Shown: piece by piece, positions 54,023 through 63,264 of the stretch
How positions within the stretch are numbered: position 1 is the stretch's first letter
How the letters are laid out: the number at the start of each line of letters is the position of its first letter
Origin: an uncultured Lachnospira sp.
GTDB taxonomy: Bacteria; Bacillota; Clostridia; Lachnospirales; Lachnospiraceae
NCBI GenBank assembly: GCA_946186125.1
Contig: CAMHLZ010000013.1
Span: 1 to 64,000, forward strand
Direction of reading: 5' to 3'
Length of the DNA stretch: 64,000 nucleotides
The notes under the pieces: generated by a model
Databases searched by the model: none
Told to the model about the DNA's origin: nothing
The model's input: the letters and a program-made list of their open reading frames with translations, nothing else
Position numbers and translations under genes: made by a program

Positions 54023-55429
54023 ATGTTAAGAAAAAGAAAATTGGTTGTAGAAAATGAGAAAGATATTAAAGAATTAGAACAACAGCTTGAAAATGCATAA
54101 TATCAGGCAGATAAGAATTATCGGATGCTTGAATCAGTTAATAATTCAACCCACTTATCTATATGGATTGTAAATTTTGATAACGACGGTAATCAGACAA
54201 GTATTAGGTTTACTGACGAAATGAGAAGAGAGTTGGGTTATTCTGAAGATGAATTAGAAGATACGGTTGAATCGCTTGTTAAGATAATACATCCGGAGGA
54301 TTCAGAACGTGTTCTGGCTGCGTATTCTAAAGCTATATCCGACAAAAATGTAAAATATGATATAGACTATCGGTTGCTTATGAAAAATGGAGAATATAGA
54401 ATGTGTCATGCTGCCGGCGAATGTGTAAGAAGAGCTAATGGAAAGCCGGAGTATTTTATCGGAACATTTACGGATATTCAAAGCCGGCTCGACACAAAAA
54501 AAGAGTTGGAGATTAATAACAGAAGGCAATTTGCGGTTGAAAAGATGATGCTTGAAGGATCGTGGAGTATGGATCTTACAAAATATGCCATAGATGACCC
54601 GAAATCACCGATGGTATATTCGGATCAATTTAAAAAGATTCTCGGATATACACCAAATTCAATGGATTTTCCGGATATAATGGAATCATGGATAACAAAG
54701 ATTCACCCGGATGATGTAAAACCAGCATCTGAAGCCATGGCAAAACAGCTTGCAGATGTGAGTGGAAATACCGTTTTTGATATGGAATACAGGATACTTT
54801 GTAAAAATGGAAAGTATTGCTGGGTAAGGGCTTCAAGTTATGTTGTGTGGGAAAACAGAAAACCGGTTATGGCAGCAGGTACAATTCTTGATATAACTGA
54901 GCATAAGGAAAATAAACAACGTTTTGATACAGAGATGACACCTAATATTGAGTCATTAAGAAATGGAATAATGGATATTTCAAAAACTGTTGATAATGCT
55001 GCATCACAGATGAAAGAAGTTGCTTTAAAGCAGATTGAGGTTACGGATTCAGCAAAATCAATTGTAGATGCCGTAGATGCATCTATGGAAATAATTGGCA
55101 GTATTCAGAATATTGCCAATCAGACAAATCTGCTATCGCTTAACGCAAGCATCGAAGCTGCCAGAGCAGGAGAGGCGGGAAAAGGATTTGCGGTTGTGGC
55201 AGATGAGGTATCAGCTTTATCAAATTCCACAAAGGAGACGACACAGAATATTGCAGACATACTTAATAATATGAATTCGTCGGTTAGGGATATTTTATCA
55301 AAGATTGATCAAATCAGTAAAAGTATATCAAAAGAAAACGAAGAGATTGAAAATATTGATGTGACAGTCAGGGAATTGCATAAGGCTGCTGATGAAATTG
55401 CCGAAATGGCTGCGAACTTGTATGTATAG
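54023..55429 (+). pseudogene. Cytoplasmic PAS-PAS methyl-accepting chemotaxis protein with in-frame stop at codon 26
   Basis: TGGAGG and ATG 54023 open a frame that reads 25 codons (KDIKELEQQLENA), meets TAA at 54098-54100, then continues in the same frame to 55429. Residues ~45-155 and ~170-290 are PAS_3 domains ([53 protein letters not shown]). The C-terminal part is a short signalling domain ([34 protein letters not shown]). No membrane helix, so it would be a soluble receptor. The stop replaces one residue of a predicted coiled coil. A 434-residue product could start at ATG 54125, but no ribosome site is seen there. Possible causes: mutation, sequence error or read-through. Confidence 0.75.
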
Positions 55430-55465
55430 TAAGTGTAAAAAAATAAAAGCGTTATTTGAATTATT

Positions 55466-55489
55466 AGCCCCGGTTTTGCCGGGGTTTTA
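55466..55489 (+). terminator. Rho-independent terminator after the chemoreceptor gene
   Basis: CCCCGG / CCGGGG with a TTTTG loop is followed by four T. The GC-rich stem is in sharp contrast with the AT-rich surroundings. Confidence 0.78.
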
Positions 55490-55532
55490 TTGTTATTGCA
55501 GGATAAAATATAAAATATATTGCAAAAACCAC

Positions 55533-55561
55533 TTGATAAAATAATAGAAATATGATATAAA
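55533..55561 (+). promoter_or_regulatory. Predicted promoter of the tRNA pair
   Basis: TTGATA at 55533-55538 and TATAAA at 55556-55561 are 17 bp apart, 23 bases before the mature 5' end of tRNA-Tyr. Confidence 0.5.
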
Positions 55562-55584
55562 TATATAGTTGTCAGTTATGACAT

Positions 55585-55666
55585 GGATGGATTCCCGAGT
55601 GGCCAAAGGGGACAGACTGTAAATCTGCTGCAAATTGCTTCGGTGGTTCGAATCCACCTCCATCCA
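55585..55666 (+). tRNA. tRNA-Tyr (GTA anticodon)
   Basis: An 82-base class II tRNA. The acceptor stem pairs GGATGGA with TCCATCC; the anticodon GTA is at 55619-55621; a long variable arm precedes the T arm GGTGG-TTCGAAT-CCACC. The 3' CCA is not encoded. Confidence 0.95.
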
Positions 55667-55730
55667 TTAACATACTGTTACATCTACTAGTATAGTTGCG
55701 GCTTTTTCAGGTGTAGTAGATATATGTTAT

Positions 55731-55816
55731 GCCGGCGTGGCGGAACTGGCAGACGCACAGGACTTAAAATCCTGCGGGACTAACCTCCCGTACCGGTTCG
55801 ATTCCGGTCGCCGGCA
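55731..55816 (+). tRNA. tRNA-Leu (TAA anticodon)
   Basis: An 86-base class II tRNA. The acceptor stem pairs GCCGGCG with CGCCGGC; the anticodon TAA is at 55765-55767 in a CAGGA/TCCTG stem; T arm ACCGG-TTCGATT-CCGGT. It reads UUA codons. The 3' CCA is not encoded. Confidence 0.95.
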
Positions 55817-55830
55817 TTAGATACAGTAAA

Positions 55831-55857
55831 AGATACCGTTTGTTGGTATCTTTTTTG
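55831..55857 (+). terminator. Rho-independent terminator after the tRNA genes
   Basis: AGATACC / GGTATCT stem with a seven-base loop followed by six or seven T, 14 bases after tRNA-Leu. Confidence 0.82.
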
Positions 55858-55943
55858 TATGACTATAGTAATGATAAATGAAAATTGCTTAAAAAAAGAG
55901 CTGCACACTAAATAATTAATTCGTCAGATTCTTATAAAATTAT

Positions 55944-56164
55944 TTATTTCCACTGGGCAAGTCTGAAACTTGAGCAATTCTTAAAATATGTGATTTTTTT
56001 AACTTTTTTATTATTATCAAAATAAAATCTCAATGTGTACATTCCTTTTCCAACTTTACGCTTAATGCTTTTACTACTTCCTTTTTTGAAACAGTGATAG
56101 AAATATTTCTGCTGGTTCTAAATAATATACCTGGTTTAACGTATTCTTTATAAATATCTTCCAT
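55944..56164 (-). pseudogene. Minus-strand remnant of a protein gene
   Basis: On the minus strand an ATG at 56164 reads EDIYKEYVKPGILFRTSRN and stops after ~45 codons. An overlapping frame then reads KRKVGKGMYTLRFYFDNNKK and VKKITYFKN before stopping at 55944. The two frames together look like one small protein or a C-terminal domain split by a frameshift. The beta-rich, lysine-rich end resembles C-termini of Ig-like surface proteins, but no family is recognised. No ribosome site was found. The stretch 56165-56400 beyond it holds no gene that I can see. Confidence 0.4.
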
Positions 56165-56377
56165 TTTATAAAAAAAATGAAAAACATAATGAGTATTGCT
56201 GCATAATATGTATTTTCATGCAACTATTCAGTTTGGAAAAGTGGTATACTTATTTTTGTTGATAGAATTGTGCTGTGCTATTGTTTAATTTGGGAAAATT
56301 TCTCGGCGTGATCTGTATCAGAAACTTAGTATTCGCTCTATTAGTTATTTATTTTTCAATCTATTAGAAAATAAATC

Positions 56378-56406
56378 TTTCATTAAAAAAAATTATATGC
56401 TATACT
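56378..56406 (+). promoter_or_regulatory. Predicted extended -10 promoter of the acetyltransferase gene
   Basis: TATACT at 56401-56406 with TG one base upstream; the -35 position holds TTTCAT, 17 bp away. Confidence 0.42.
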
Positions 56407-56440
56407 GTTTTTCATGCGAGAATGAAAAAATAAAAGAGAA

Positions 56441-56869
56441 ATGAGGAAATTTCTTGTGATAGAATTGAGAGAAAACATATTAGATACAGATACATATTTA
56501 AAGCTCAGAGAGTCGGTACGCTGGAAAAAATTGTCACTAAATCAGGCGGAAAATGCTATAAAAAGAAGTCTTTTTACTGTTGTAGCCTACATGGATGGAG
56601 AACCGGTTGGAATGGGTCGGATAGTCGGTGACGGTGTTGTAATAGATTATATACAGGATCTGGTTGTAAAACCGGATGTTCAAAAGTCAGGAATCGGAAA
56701 ATTAGTGTTAAAAAGACTGATTGAATATGTAAAAGAAACAAAAGAACCGGATACGGAGATAATGCTATGTCTGATGTGTGCAAAGGGACGGGAAGAATTC
56801 TATAAAAAGTTTGACTTTATTGCAAGGCCGACAGATACATTGGGTCCGGGCATGATACAGTACCTGTGA
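56441..56869 (+). CDS. GNAT-family N-acetyltransferase
   Basis: A 142-residue GCN5-type acetyltransferase. The acetyl-CoA loop is QKSGIGKLVLKRLIEY (QxxGIG), preceded by the strand DYIQDLVVKPDV and preceded by GEPVGMGRIVGDG; the end ARPTDTLGPGMIQYL resembles small-molecule or amine acetyltransferases of the YjcF/ElaA type. ATG 56441 has a weak ribosome site; GTG 56456, behind AGGAA, is a credible alternative and removes five residues. The histidine phosphatase gene follows after 21 bases. Substrate unknown. Confidence 0.85.
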   Translation: MRKFLVIELRENILDTDTYLKLRESVRWKKLSLNQAENAIKRSLFTVVAYMDGEPVGMGRIVGDGVVIDYIQDLVVKPDVQKSGIGKLVLKRLIEYVKETKEPDTEIMLCLMCAKGREEFYKKFDFIARPTDTLGPGMIQYL

Positions 56870-56890
56870 TGTCACAAAGGAGGATTCGTG

Positions 56891-57544
56891 GTGAAAAAAA
56901 ATATAGGCATTTATTTAATAAGACACGGAAGACAAAACAGCAGATTATGTAATGTAAATGTGCCACTTGATGAAGCTGGTATAAGACAGTCGGAGCTGCT
57001 TGGAAAAAGAGTGGAAACTATGAATATAGGAGTGGTTTATTCAAGTGATCTCACGCGTGCTGTGGAAACTGCAGGCATTGTGAATCAATTTACAAAAGTA
57101 AGCCATCATATTTATACTGAACTCAGAGAAATTGATTTTGGTGATTTGACAGGCTTAGAAGAAAGTGTTATAAAAGAAAAATATGCAGAGTTTTTAAAAG
57201 AAAGAGACAAGTATGAAGAGGATATTCATTTTCCCGGGGGAGAAAATGGAAAACAGGTTTTTACAAGGGCTTTTGCAGCCATAGAAGATATAGTGGATAA
57301 AGCAGTAAAAAATGATATTGAAAATGTATTAATTGTAACACATGGTGGAACAATAAGGAGTCTTATAGCAGGAGTTTTGGGACTGCCACAGGAAAAAAGA
57401 CTGCTTTTTGCAAAGAACTTTGAAAATACAAGTATAACAAAATTAAATTATGAGACAGAGAGTCAAAGGTATTATGTCGAACAGATTAATGATTATGCGC
57501 ACTTGGAAAAAGAAGAGTGGTTATTAAGAAAAAATCTAAAATAA
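56891..57544 (+). CDS. Histidine phosphatase (phosphoglycerate mutase-like)
   Basis: A 217-residue phosphatase of the PhoE/CobC type. The phospho-histidine motif is YLIRHGRQN; the second active-site elements are SDLTRAVETAGIV, ELREIDFGDLTGLEE with the acid/base Glu, and VTHGGTIRSLIAGVLG. Two GTG codons (56888, 56891) are possible starts; the second has ideal spacing from AAAGGAGG. Acts on phosphorylated metabolites; the exact substrate cannot be read from the sequence. Probably co-transcribed with the upstream GNAT gene. Confidence 0.87.
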   Translation: MKKNIGIYLIRHGRQNSRLCNVNVPLDEAGIRQSELLGKRVETMNIGVVYSSDLTRAVETAGIVNQFTKVSHHIYTELREIDFGDLTGLEESVIKEKYAEFLKERDKYEEDIHFPGGENGKQVFTRAFAAIEDIVDKAVKNDIENVLIVTHGGTIRSLIAGVLGLPQEKRLLFAKNFENTSITKLNYETESQRYYVEQINDYAHLEKEEWLLRKNLK

Positions 57545-57547
57545 AAA

Positions 57548-57576
57548 TTGACAGAAGATTTTTAAAGTGATAGAAT
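57548..57576 (+). promoter_or_regulatory. Predicted promoter of the topoisomerase-folate operon
   Basis: TTGACA at 57548-57553 and TAGAAT at 57571-57576 are 17 bp apart, directly after the phosphatase stop. Confidence 0.65.
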
Positions 57577-57609
57577 AAACGAACAAATGTTCTGTAATGG
57601 AGGATTATT

Positions 57610-59529
57610 ATGTCTGGTGAAGTAACAAAGCAATATGATGCCAATAGTATTTCTATATTAGAGGGACTTGAAGCGGTCAGAAAAAGGCCGGGAATGTACA
57701 TTGGAAGCGTATCTACCAAGGGATTGAATCATTTGATTTATGAGATAGTAGATAATTCAGTTGATGAACATTTAGCAGGGCACTGCAGTGAGATCAGCGT
57801 TACATTGGAAAAAGACGGAACAGCTGTGATTAGTGATAATGGTCGTGGAATTCCGGTTGGAATAAATGAAAAAGCAGGAATTCCGGCAGTTGAAGTAGTA
57901 TTTACGGTTCTGCATGCCGGTGGTAAATTTGGTGATGGTGGCTATAAGATATCAGGAGGACTTCACGGAGTAGGTGCATCTGTCGTAAATGCGCTTTCTG
58001 AGTGGCTTGAAGTTACTATAAAAGTTGATGGTAAAGTTTATATGCAGAGATATGAGCGTGGAAAAGTAATGTATCCACTTAAGGAGATTGGAACCTGCAG
58101 AAAAGGAGATACAGGAACCACCGTAAGATTTTTACCGGATGATGAGATATTCGAAAAGACATATTTTAAAGCGGATGCTATTAAGAGCAGACTACATGAG
58201 ACAGCATATCTGAATCCGGAACTGACCATTAATTTTGAAAACAAGAGATTTTCGGAAGAACAGGAAAAAGTGTATCATGAGCCTGATGGTATTAAAGCAT
58301 ATGTAAGGAATCTTAATAAAGATAAAGAGACCATGCACGATGTTATTTACTTTAAGCGTTCCATAGATGGTATAGAAGTTGAAGCGGCATTTCAGTTTAT
58401 TAATGAATTTCAGGAAAATATAATGGGATTCTGTAATAATATATACACCCAGGAGGGTGGAACACATATCACCGGATTTAAGACGAAGTTTACTACGATT
58501 ATTAACCAATATGCAAGAGAGCTGGGCATATTAAAAGATAAAGACAGTAATTTTACCGGTATGGATGTAAGAAACGGAATGACGGCAGTTGTTGCAGTTA
58601 AGCATCCTGAACCGAGATTTGAAGGCCAGACTAAGACAAAACTTGATAATCCTGATGCAGGAAAGGTTACTTCAGAAGTTACGGGAGAAGAGATACAGTT
58701 ATATTTTGATAAAAATATAGATGATTTAAAGACAGTAATAAGCTGCGCCGAAAAGTCAGCTAAGATTAGAAAAGCAGAAGAAAAAGCTAAAACAAATCTT
58801 TTAGAAAAACCAAAGTTTTCCATAGACAGTAATGGGAAACTGGCCAATTGTGTCAGCAGGAATCCGGAAGAATGTGAAGTGTTTATCGTAGAGGGAGATT
58901 CGGCCGGCGGTTCTGCGAAGAAGGCAAGAGACAGGAATACCCAGGCGATACTGCCTATAAGAGGAAAGATATTAAATGTAGAAAAGGCTTCCATGGACAA
59001 AGTACTTGCCAATGCGGAGATTAAGACAATGATAAGCGCATTTGGATGCGGATTTTCAGAAGGATATGGCAATGATTTCGATATATCCAAGTTAAAATAT
59101 AATAAGATTGTCATAATGACAGATGCCGATGTTGACGGTGCCCATATTTCGACTTTGTTATTGACTTTCTTTTACCGGTTTATGCCGGAATTGATTCACC
59201 AGGGACATGTATATCTTGCAATGCCGCCGCTATATAAGGCGATTCCTAAAAAAGGCCGTGAAGAATACCTTTATGATGACAAAGCATTAGAAAAATATAG
59301 AAAAACACATACATCATTTAACCTCCAGAGATACAAAGGTCTTGGAGAAATGGATGCAGAGCAGCTTTGGGAGACGACTCTTAATCCTGAGACACGTATT
59401 TTAAAACGTGTAGAGATAGAAGATGGTATGATGGCATCTGAAGTTACAAGTATGCTTATGGGGTCTGACGTTGCACCACGAAGAAATTTTATTCATGACC
59501 ATGCAGGTGATGCGGAGTTAGATTTATAA
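57610..59529 (+). CDS. Type IIA DNA topoisomerase ATPase subunit (ParE/GyrB)
   Basis: A 639-residue ATPase subunit. The GHKL domain has EIVDNSVDEHLAGHC, ISDNGRGIPVG and SGGLHGVGASVVNALSEW; the transducer region follows; the TOPRIM domain has FIVEGDSAGGSAKKARDR, MTDADVDGAHISTL and the C-terminal LQRYKGLGEMDAEQLWETT. It lacks the insertion that lengthens GyrB in many Gram-negatives. The partner gene 25 bases downstream looks more like ParC than GyrA, so topoisomerase IV is favoured, without excluding gyrase. GGAGG precedes the ATG. Confidence 0.9.
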   Translation: MSGEVTKQYDANSISILEGLEAVRKRPGMYIGSVSTKGLNHLIYEIVDNSVDEHLAGHCSEISVTLEKDGTAVISDNGRGIPVGINEKAGIPAVEVVFTVLHAGGKFGDGGYKISGGLHGVGASVVNALSEWLEVTIKVDGKVYMQRYERGKVMYPLKEIGTCRKGDTGTTVRFLPDDEIFEKTYFKADAIKSRLHETAYLNPELTINFENKRFSEEQEKVYHEPDGIKAYVRNLNKDKETMHDVIYFKRSIDGIEVEAAFQFINEFQENIMGFCNNIYTQEGGTHITGFKTKFTTIINQYARELGILKDKDSNFTGMDVRNGMTAVVAVKHPEPRFEGQTKTKLDNPDAGKVTSEVTGEEIQLYFDKNIDDLKTVISCAEKSAKIRKAEEKAKTNLLEKPKFSIDSNGKLANCVSRNPEECEVFIVEGDSAGGSAKKARDRNTQAILPIRGKILNVEKASMDKVLANAEIKTMISAFGCGFSEGYGNDFDISKLKYNKIVIMTDADVDGAHISTLLLTFFYRFMPELIHQGHVYLAMPPLYKAIPKKGREEYLYDDKALEKYRKTHTSFNLQRYKGLGEMDAEQLWETTLNPETRILKRVEIEDGMMASEVTSMLMGSDVAPRRNFIHDHAGDAELDL

Positions 59530-59554
59530 AAATTCAGAAAGGAAAATTTAGAAT

Positions 59555-61969
59555 ATGGCTGAACAGATATTATCATCAGAATATTCTGATGTAATGCAAA
59601 AATCATATATAGATTATTCAATGAGTGTTATTTGTCAAAGAGCCGTTCCGGATGTAAGGGATGGCTTAAAACCCGTGCAGAGACGTGTCTTATATGCTAT
59701 GGATCAGCTGGGGTTGAATTATGATAAACCACATAGAAAATCAGCGCGTATAGTGGGAGATACCATGGGTAAATACCATCCGCATGGAGACAGTTCGATA
59801 TATGAAGCACTCGTTGTATTGGAACAGGATTTTAAGAAGGGTATGGCACTGGTTGACGGACATGGTAATTTTGGTTCGATAGAAGGTGACGGAGCCGCTG
59901 CCATGCGTTATACCGAAGCGAAGCTTAAAAAGTTTACACAGGAAGTGTATCTGGCAGATTTAGATAAAGATGTTGTAGATTTTGTCCCGAACTTTGATGA
60001 GACGGAAAAAGAACCGGAGGTACTCCCGGTAAGAATACCGAATGTTTTGGTTAACGGGGCAGAGGGGATTGCAGTCGGTATGACAACAAGCATTCCTACA
60101 CATAATCTTTCAGAAGTTATTGATGCAGTAATAGCTTATATGGATAACAATGACATAACTACTAAAGAACTTATGGAGCATGTCAAGGGTCCGGATTTTC
60201 CGACAGGCGGTATTGTTGTAAACAAAAGTGAACTTGCAGAGATATATGAGACAGGTACCGGTAAGATAAAGATAAGAGGAAAAATACATTTTGAACCCGG
60301 AAAGAACCGTTCCGACAGGGACAAGCTTATTATCACAGAGATTCCATACACAATGATTGGTGCCAATATAAGTAAATTCATATCTGACGTAGTAGGATTG
60401 ATAGAAAGCAAAAAGACACAGGATATCGTGGACGTATCAAACCAGTCTGATAAGGACGGAATCCGTATAGTACTTGAGTTAAAGAAAAATGCAGATATTA
60501 ACAAACTTGAAAATATGCTTTATAAGAAGACAAGGCTTGAAGATACTTTTGGTGTGAATATGCTGACAATAGCTGATAAAAAACCGGAAGTTCTCGGACT
60601 TAAGGGAATTATACAACATAATGTTAATTTTCAATTTGAATTGCAGACCAGAAAATATAATACACTGTTAAAAAAAGAATTAGAACAAAAAGAAATAAAA
60701 GAAGGTCTTATAAAAGCCTGTGATATGATTGATTTAATTATTGAAATATTAAGAGGAAGTCAAAGTCTCAAGGATGCAAAAAACTGCCTTATTAATGGTG
60801 TGACAGATAATATTAAATTCAAGCATAAGGAATCGGAGCTCTACGCAAACAATTTAAGTTTTACGGAAAAGCAGGCACAGGCTATTCTTGACCTGAGATT
60901 GTACAAGTTAATAGGTCTCGAGATTCTGGCACTTCAAAAAGAATATGAAGCGATTCTGACAAGGATTGCTGATTATGAAGAAATTCTTTCCAACAGAAAA
61001 GCTATGGCTAAGGTGATCAAAAAAGAATTATTGAAGATAAAAAAAGAGTATTCTGTTCCTAGAAAGACTGCCATTATAGATGGAAAAGAAGCAGTATATG
61101 AGGAAAATCCTATTGTTGAACAGGAAGTAGTATTTTTGATGGACAGATTTGGCTATGCAAAGTCTATTGACTGCCAGGCATATGACAGAAATACAGAATC
61201 GGTAGAAAATGATAATAAATACGTTTTCCATGTAATGAATACCGGAAAGATATATGTATTCACGGATGCGGGTGTAATGCATACGATAAAAATGCAGGAT
61301 GTACCGTTTGTTAAAGTAAAAGATAAGGGTACACCGGCGGATAATTTATGCAGATATGACAGTAAGGGTGAGAGTATTATTTTTGTATGCAGCAGTGATA
61401 TGGCAAAAGATAAAAAGCTTTTATTCACAACTGAGCAGGGAATGATGAAGATTGTATCCGGTAATGAATTTGACGTATCAAAGAGAACAATTGCAGCTAC
61501 AAAGCTGCAGGATGGTGATAAAGTGGTAAGTATAATTATCACGGATAACAGTCCGTTTTCAAATGACGTCATTGAAAATATTGATGAAATGGAAGAATCG
61601 ATTTTAATGTCCGGAGGTTCATCTGATAATATGACTTTTGAGAACCTTGATGAGAATGGCCAAATGAGTTTTGATTTGTTCTCTGATTATGAAGATGTTA
61701 ACATGGTTGGTGAGGCAGATCTGATCGTTGTCCTACAGACAAAAGACGGTGTATTCTTAAGATTCCACCTGAATGAAATACCGGAAAAGAAAAAGGCAGC
61801 TATTGGAGTAACCGGAATACGTCTTAAAGAAGATGATTTGGTCAATAAAGTCTACCTGATTGATGCGGGAGATAATAAAATAGTCAAATGTAACGGCAAG
61901 GAAGTAAATTTAAGGGAGTTAAAGACTAATAAACGTGGAGCAAAAGGAGTCAAGGTTAGAGGAAAGTAA
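59555..61969 (+). CDS. Type IIA DNA topoisomerase cleavage subunit (ParC-like)
   Basis: An 804-residue DNA-cleaving subunit. The winged-helix domain has SVICQRAVPDVRDGLKPVQR, KSARIVGDTMGKYHPHGDSS and the catalytic Tyr in AAMRYTEAKL near residue 119. In the quinolone-resistance region it reads GDSSIYEAL, with Glu where GyrA usually has Asp and ParC has Glu. The C-terminal beta-pinwheel (~510-804) shows no GyrA box in its first blade (AYDRNTESV at that site); the only similar sequence, NKRGAKG, is at the extreme end. An acidic insert (~675-715) interrupts the pinwheel. These points favour a decatenating ParC role. Confidence 0.88.
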   Translation: MAEQILSSEYSDVMQKSYIDYSMSVICQRAVPDVRDGLKPVQRRVLYAMDQLGLNYDKPHRKSARIVGDTMGKYHPHGDSSIYEALVVLEQDFKKGMALVDGHGNFGSIEGDGAAAMRYTEAKLKKFTQEVYLADLDKDVVDFVPNFDETEKEPEVLPVRIPNVLVNGAEGIAVGMTTSIPTHNLSEVIDAVIAYMDNNDITTKELMEHVKGPDFPTGGIVVNKSELAEIYETGTGKIKIRGKIHFEPGKNRSDRDKLIITEIPYTMIGANISKFISDVVGLIESKKTQDIVDVSNQSDKDGIRIVLELKKNADINKLENMLYKKTRLEDTFGVNMLTIADKKPEVLGLKGIIQHNVNFQFELQTRKYNTLLKKELEQKEIKEGLIKACDMIDLIIEILRGSQSLKDAKNCLINGVTDNIKFKHKESELYANNLSFTEKQAQAILDLRLYKLIGLEILALQKEYEAILTRIADYEEILSNRKAMAKVIKKELLKIKKEYSVPRKTAIIDGKEAVYEENPIVEQEVVFLMDRFGYAKSIDCQAYDRNTESVENDNKYVFHVMNTGKIYVFTDAGVMHTIKMQDVPFVKVKDKGTPADNLCRYDSKGESIIFVCSSDMAKDKKLLFTTEQGMMKIVSGNEFDVSKRTIAATKLQDGDKVVSIIITDNSPFSNDVIENIDEMEESILMSGGSSDNMTFENLDENGQMSFDLFSDYEDVNMVGEADLIVVLQTKDGVFLRFHLNEIPEKKKAAIGVTGIRLKEDDLVNKVYLIDAGDNKIVKCNGKEVNLRELKTNKRGAKGVKVRGK

Positions 61970-63264
61970 TGAATTATTTACAGGCAAGAGAATTGATAGA
62001 CAGTCTGACAATTAAAAAGGGAATAGTTCCGGGACTTGATAGTGTAAAAGCATTGCTTGATGCAACCGGAAACCAGCATGAAAAAGTACCTGTCATACAT
62101 GTTGCCGGTACTAATGGAAAAGGCTCTTTTACCGCATTTATGGAATCTGTATTGACAGAAGCCGGATACAGGACGGGAGTCTATAATTCTCCTTCAGTAT
62201 TTGAATATAATGAGCGGATAAGAATTGGTACTAAGAATATATCTGATGAAGATTATGCACGGGAAATATCTTTCATAATGGATAAAAAAGGAGATATTCC
62301 GGCAACGGCTTTCGAAGTTGAGACGGTTGCTGCATTTAATTATTTTGTCAGAAAAAAATGTGATATAGCGATTATTGAGACAGGAATGGGAGGCAGAGAA
62401 GATGCAACAAATGTATGCAGTCATCCGCTTGTATCCGTGATTATGTCGATAAGTATGGATCACATGAGATTTCTTGGTAATGCCATTGAAGAAATAGCAG
62501 CGAATAAAGCAGGAATTATCAAAGAACAATCAGATGCGGTGATTTACCTTCAGGATAAAAAAGTGCTTGATGTGCTTTGCGAAGAAGCGAAAAAAAAGAA
62601 AGCAGATTACATAATAACCCATCCTGTAACTGCGCATTTTAAAGATGCACAGACTGTTTTTGATTATACGGCATATTCAGGAAAAGTCTATGATTCGATG
62701 AAGATAAAGCTGCTAGGTTCCTATCAGCCGGAAAATGCCGTGGTTGCGATAGAAGTATCGGAGAATCTGATAAAAAAAGGATTTAATATTCCGGAATCCG
62801 CTATTAGGACAGGACTCGAAAAAGCACAGTGGAAGGGAAGATTTGAGAAAATATGTGATGACCCGTTAATATATATTGATGGAGCACATAATCCCGCAGC
62901 CGCAGAGAGATTGAGAGACAGTATCGAATTGTATTTTAAAGAAAAATATAAGATAATATATATTATAGGCGTTCTCTCAGATAAAGATTATGATAAAGAG
63001 TTAGATTATACTGTAGAATACGCATCTTATATATATACATTAACACCGGATAATCCCAGAGCACTTTCCGGCAGGGATTTAATGAAAAAGATTAGTTTGA
63101 GGACTAAAAATGTTGAAAATGCCGGTACAGTTGAAAATGCATTTGTACAGGCACAAAAGAAGGCTTCTGAATATGATAATGCGGTAATAATAGCATTTGG
63201 CTCATTATCATATCTGGGTGAATTAAAACGAAAGGTTATAGAAAATCATGAGAATAGGAAATAA
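61969..63264 (+). CDS. folC: Folylpolyglutamate / dihydrofolate synthase
   Basis: Adds glutamate to dihydropteroate and folates. The 431-residue ligase has the P-loop VIHVAGTNGKGSFTAF near residue 45, YNSPSVFEYNERIRIG, EVETVAAFNYFV, IIETGMGGREDATN, the MurD-like SISMDHMRFLGN with metal-binding His, and DGAHNPAAAERL near 305. The start overlaps the stop of the topoisomerase subunit by one base, and folP begins 17 bases before its end, so this is one operon. Confidence 0.94.
   Translation: MNYLQARELIDSLTIKKGIVPGLDSVKALLDATGNQHEKVPVIHVAGTNGKGSFTAFMESVLTEAGYRTGVYNSPSVFEYNERIRIGTKNISDEDYAREISFIMDKKGDIPATAFEVETVAAFNYFVRKKCDIAIIETGMGGREDATNVCSHPLVSVIMSISMDHMRFLGNAIEEIAANKAGIIKEQSDAVIYLQDKKVLDVLCEEAKKKKADYIITHPVTAHFKDAQTVFDYTAYSGKVYDSMKIKLLGSYQPENAVVAIEVSENLIKKGFNIPESAIRTGLEKAQWKGRFEKICDDPLIYIDGAHNPAAAERLRDSIELYFKEKYKIIYIIGVLSDKDYDKELDYTVEYASYIYTLTPDNPRALSGRDLMKKISLRTKNVENAGTVENAFVQAQKKASEYDNAVIIAFGSLSYLGELKRKVIENHENRK

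Noticed and set aside
56165..56400. A gene between the minus-strand remnant and the acetyltransferase
   Set aside because: All six frames are short and lack ribosome sites; the sequence is AT-rich with no coding pattern that I could support.
58410..59114. A 234-codon open frame on the minus strand inside the topoisomerase ATPase gene
   Set aside because: The plus strand codes for conserved GHKL/TOPRIM sequence throughout; the reverse frame has no ribosome site or recognisable motif.
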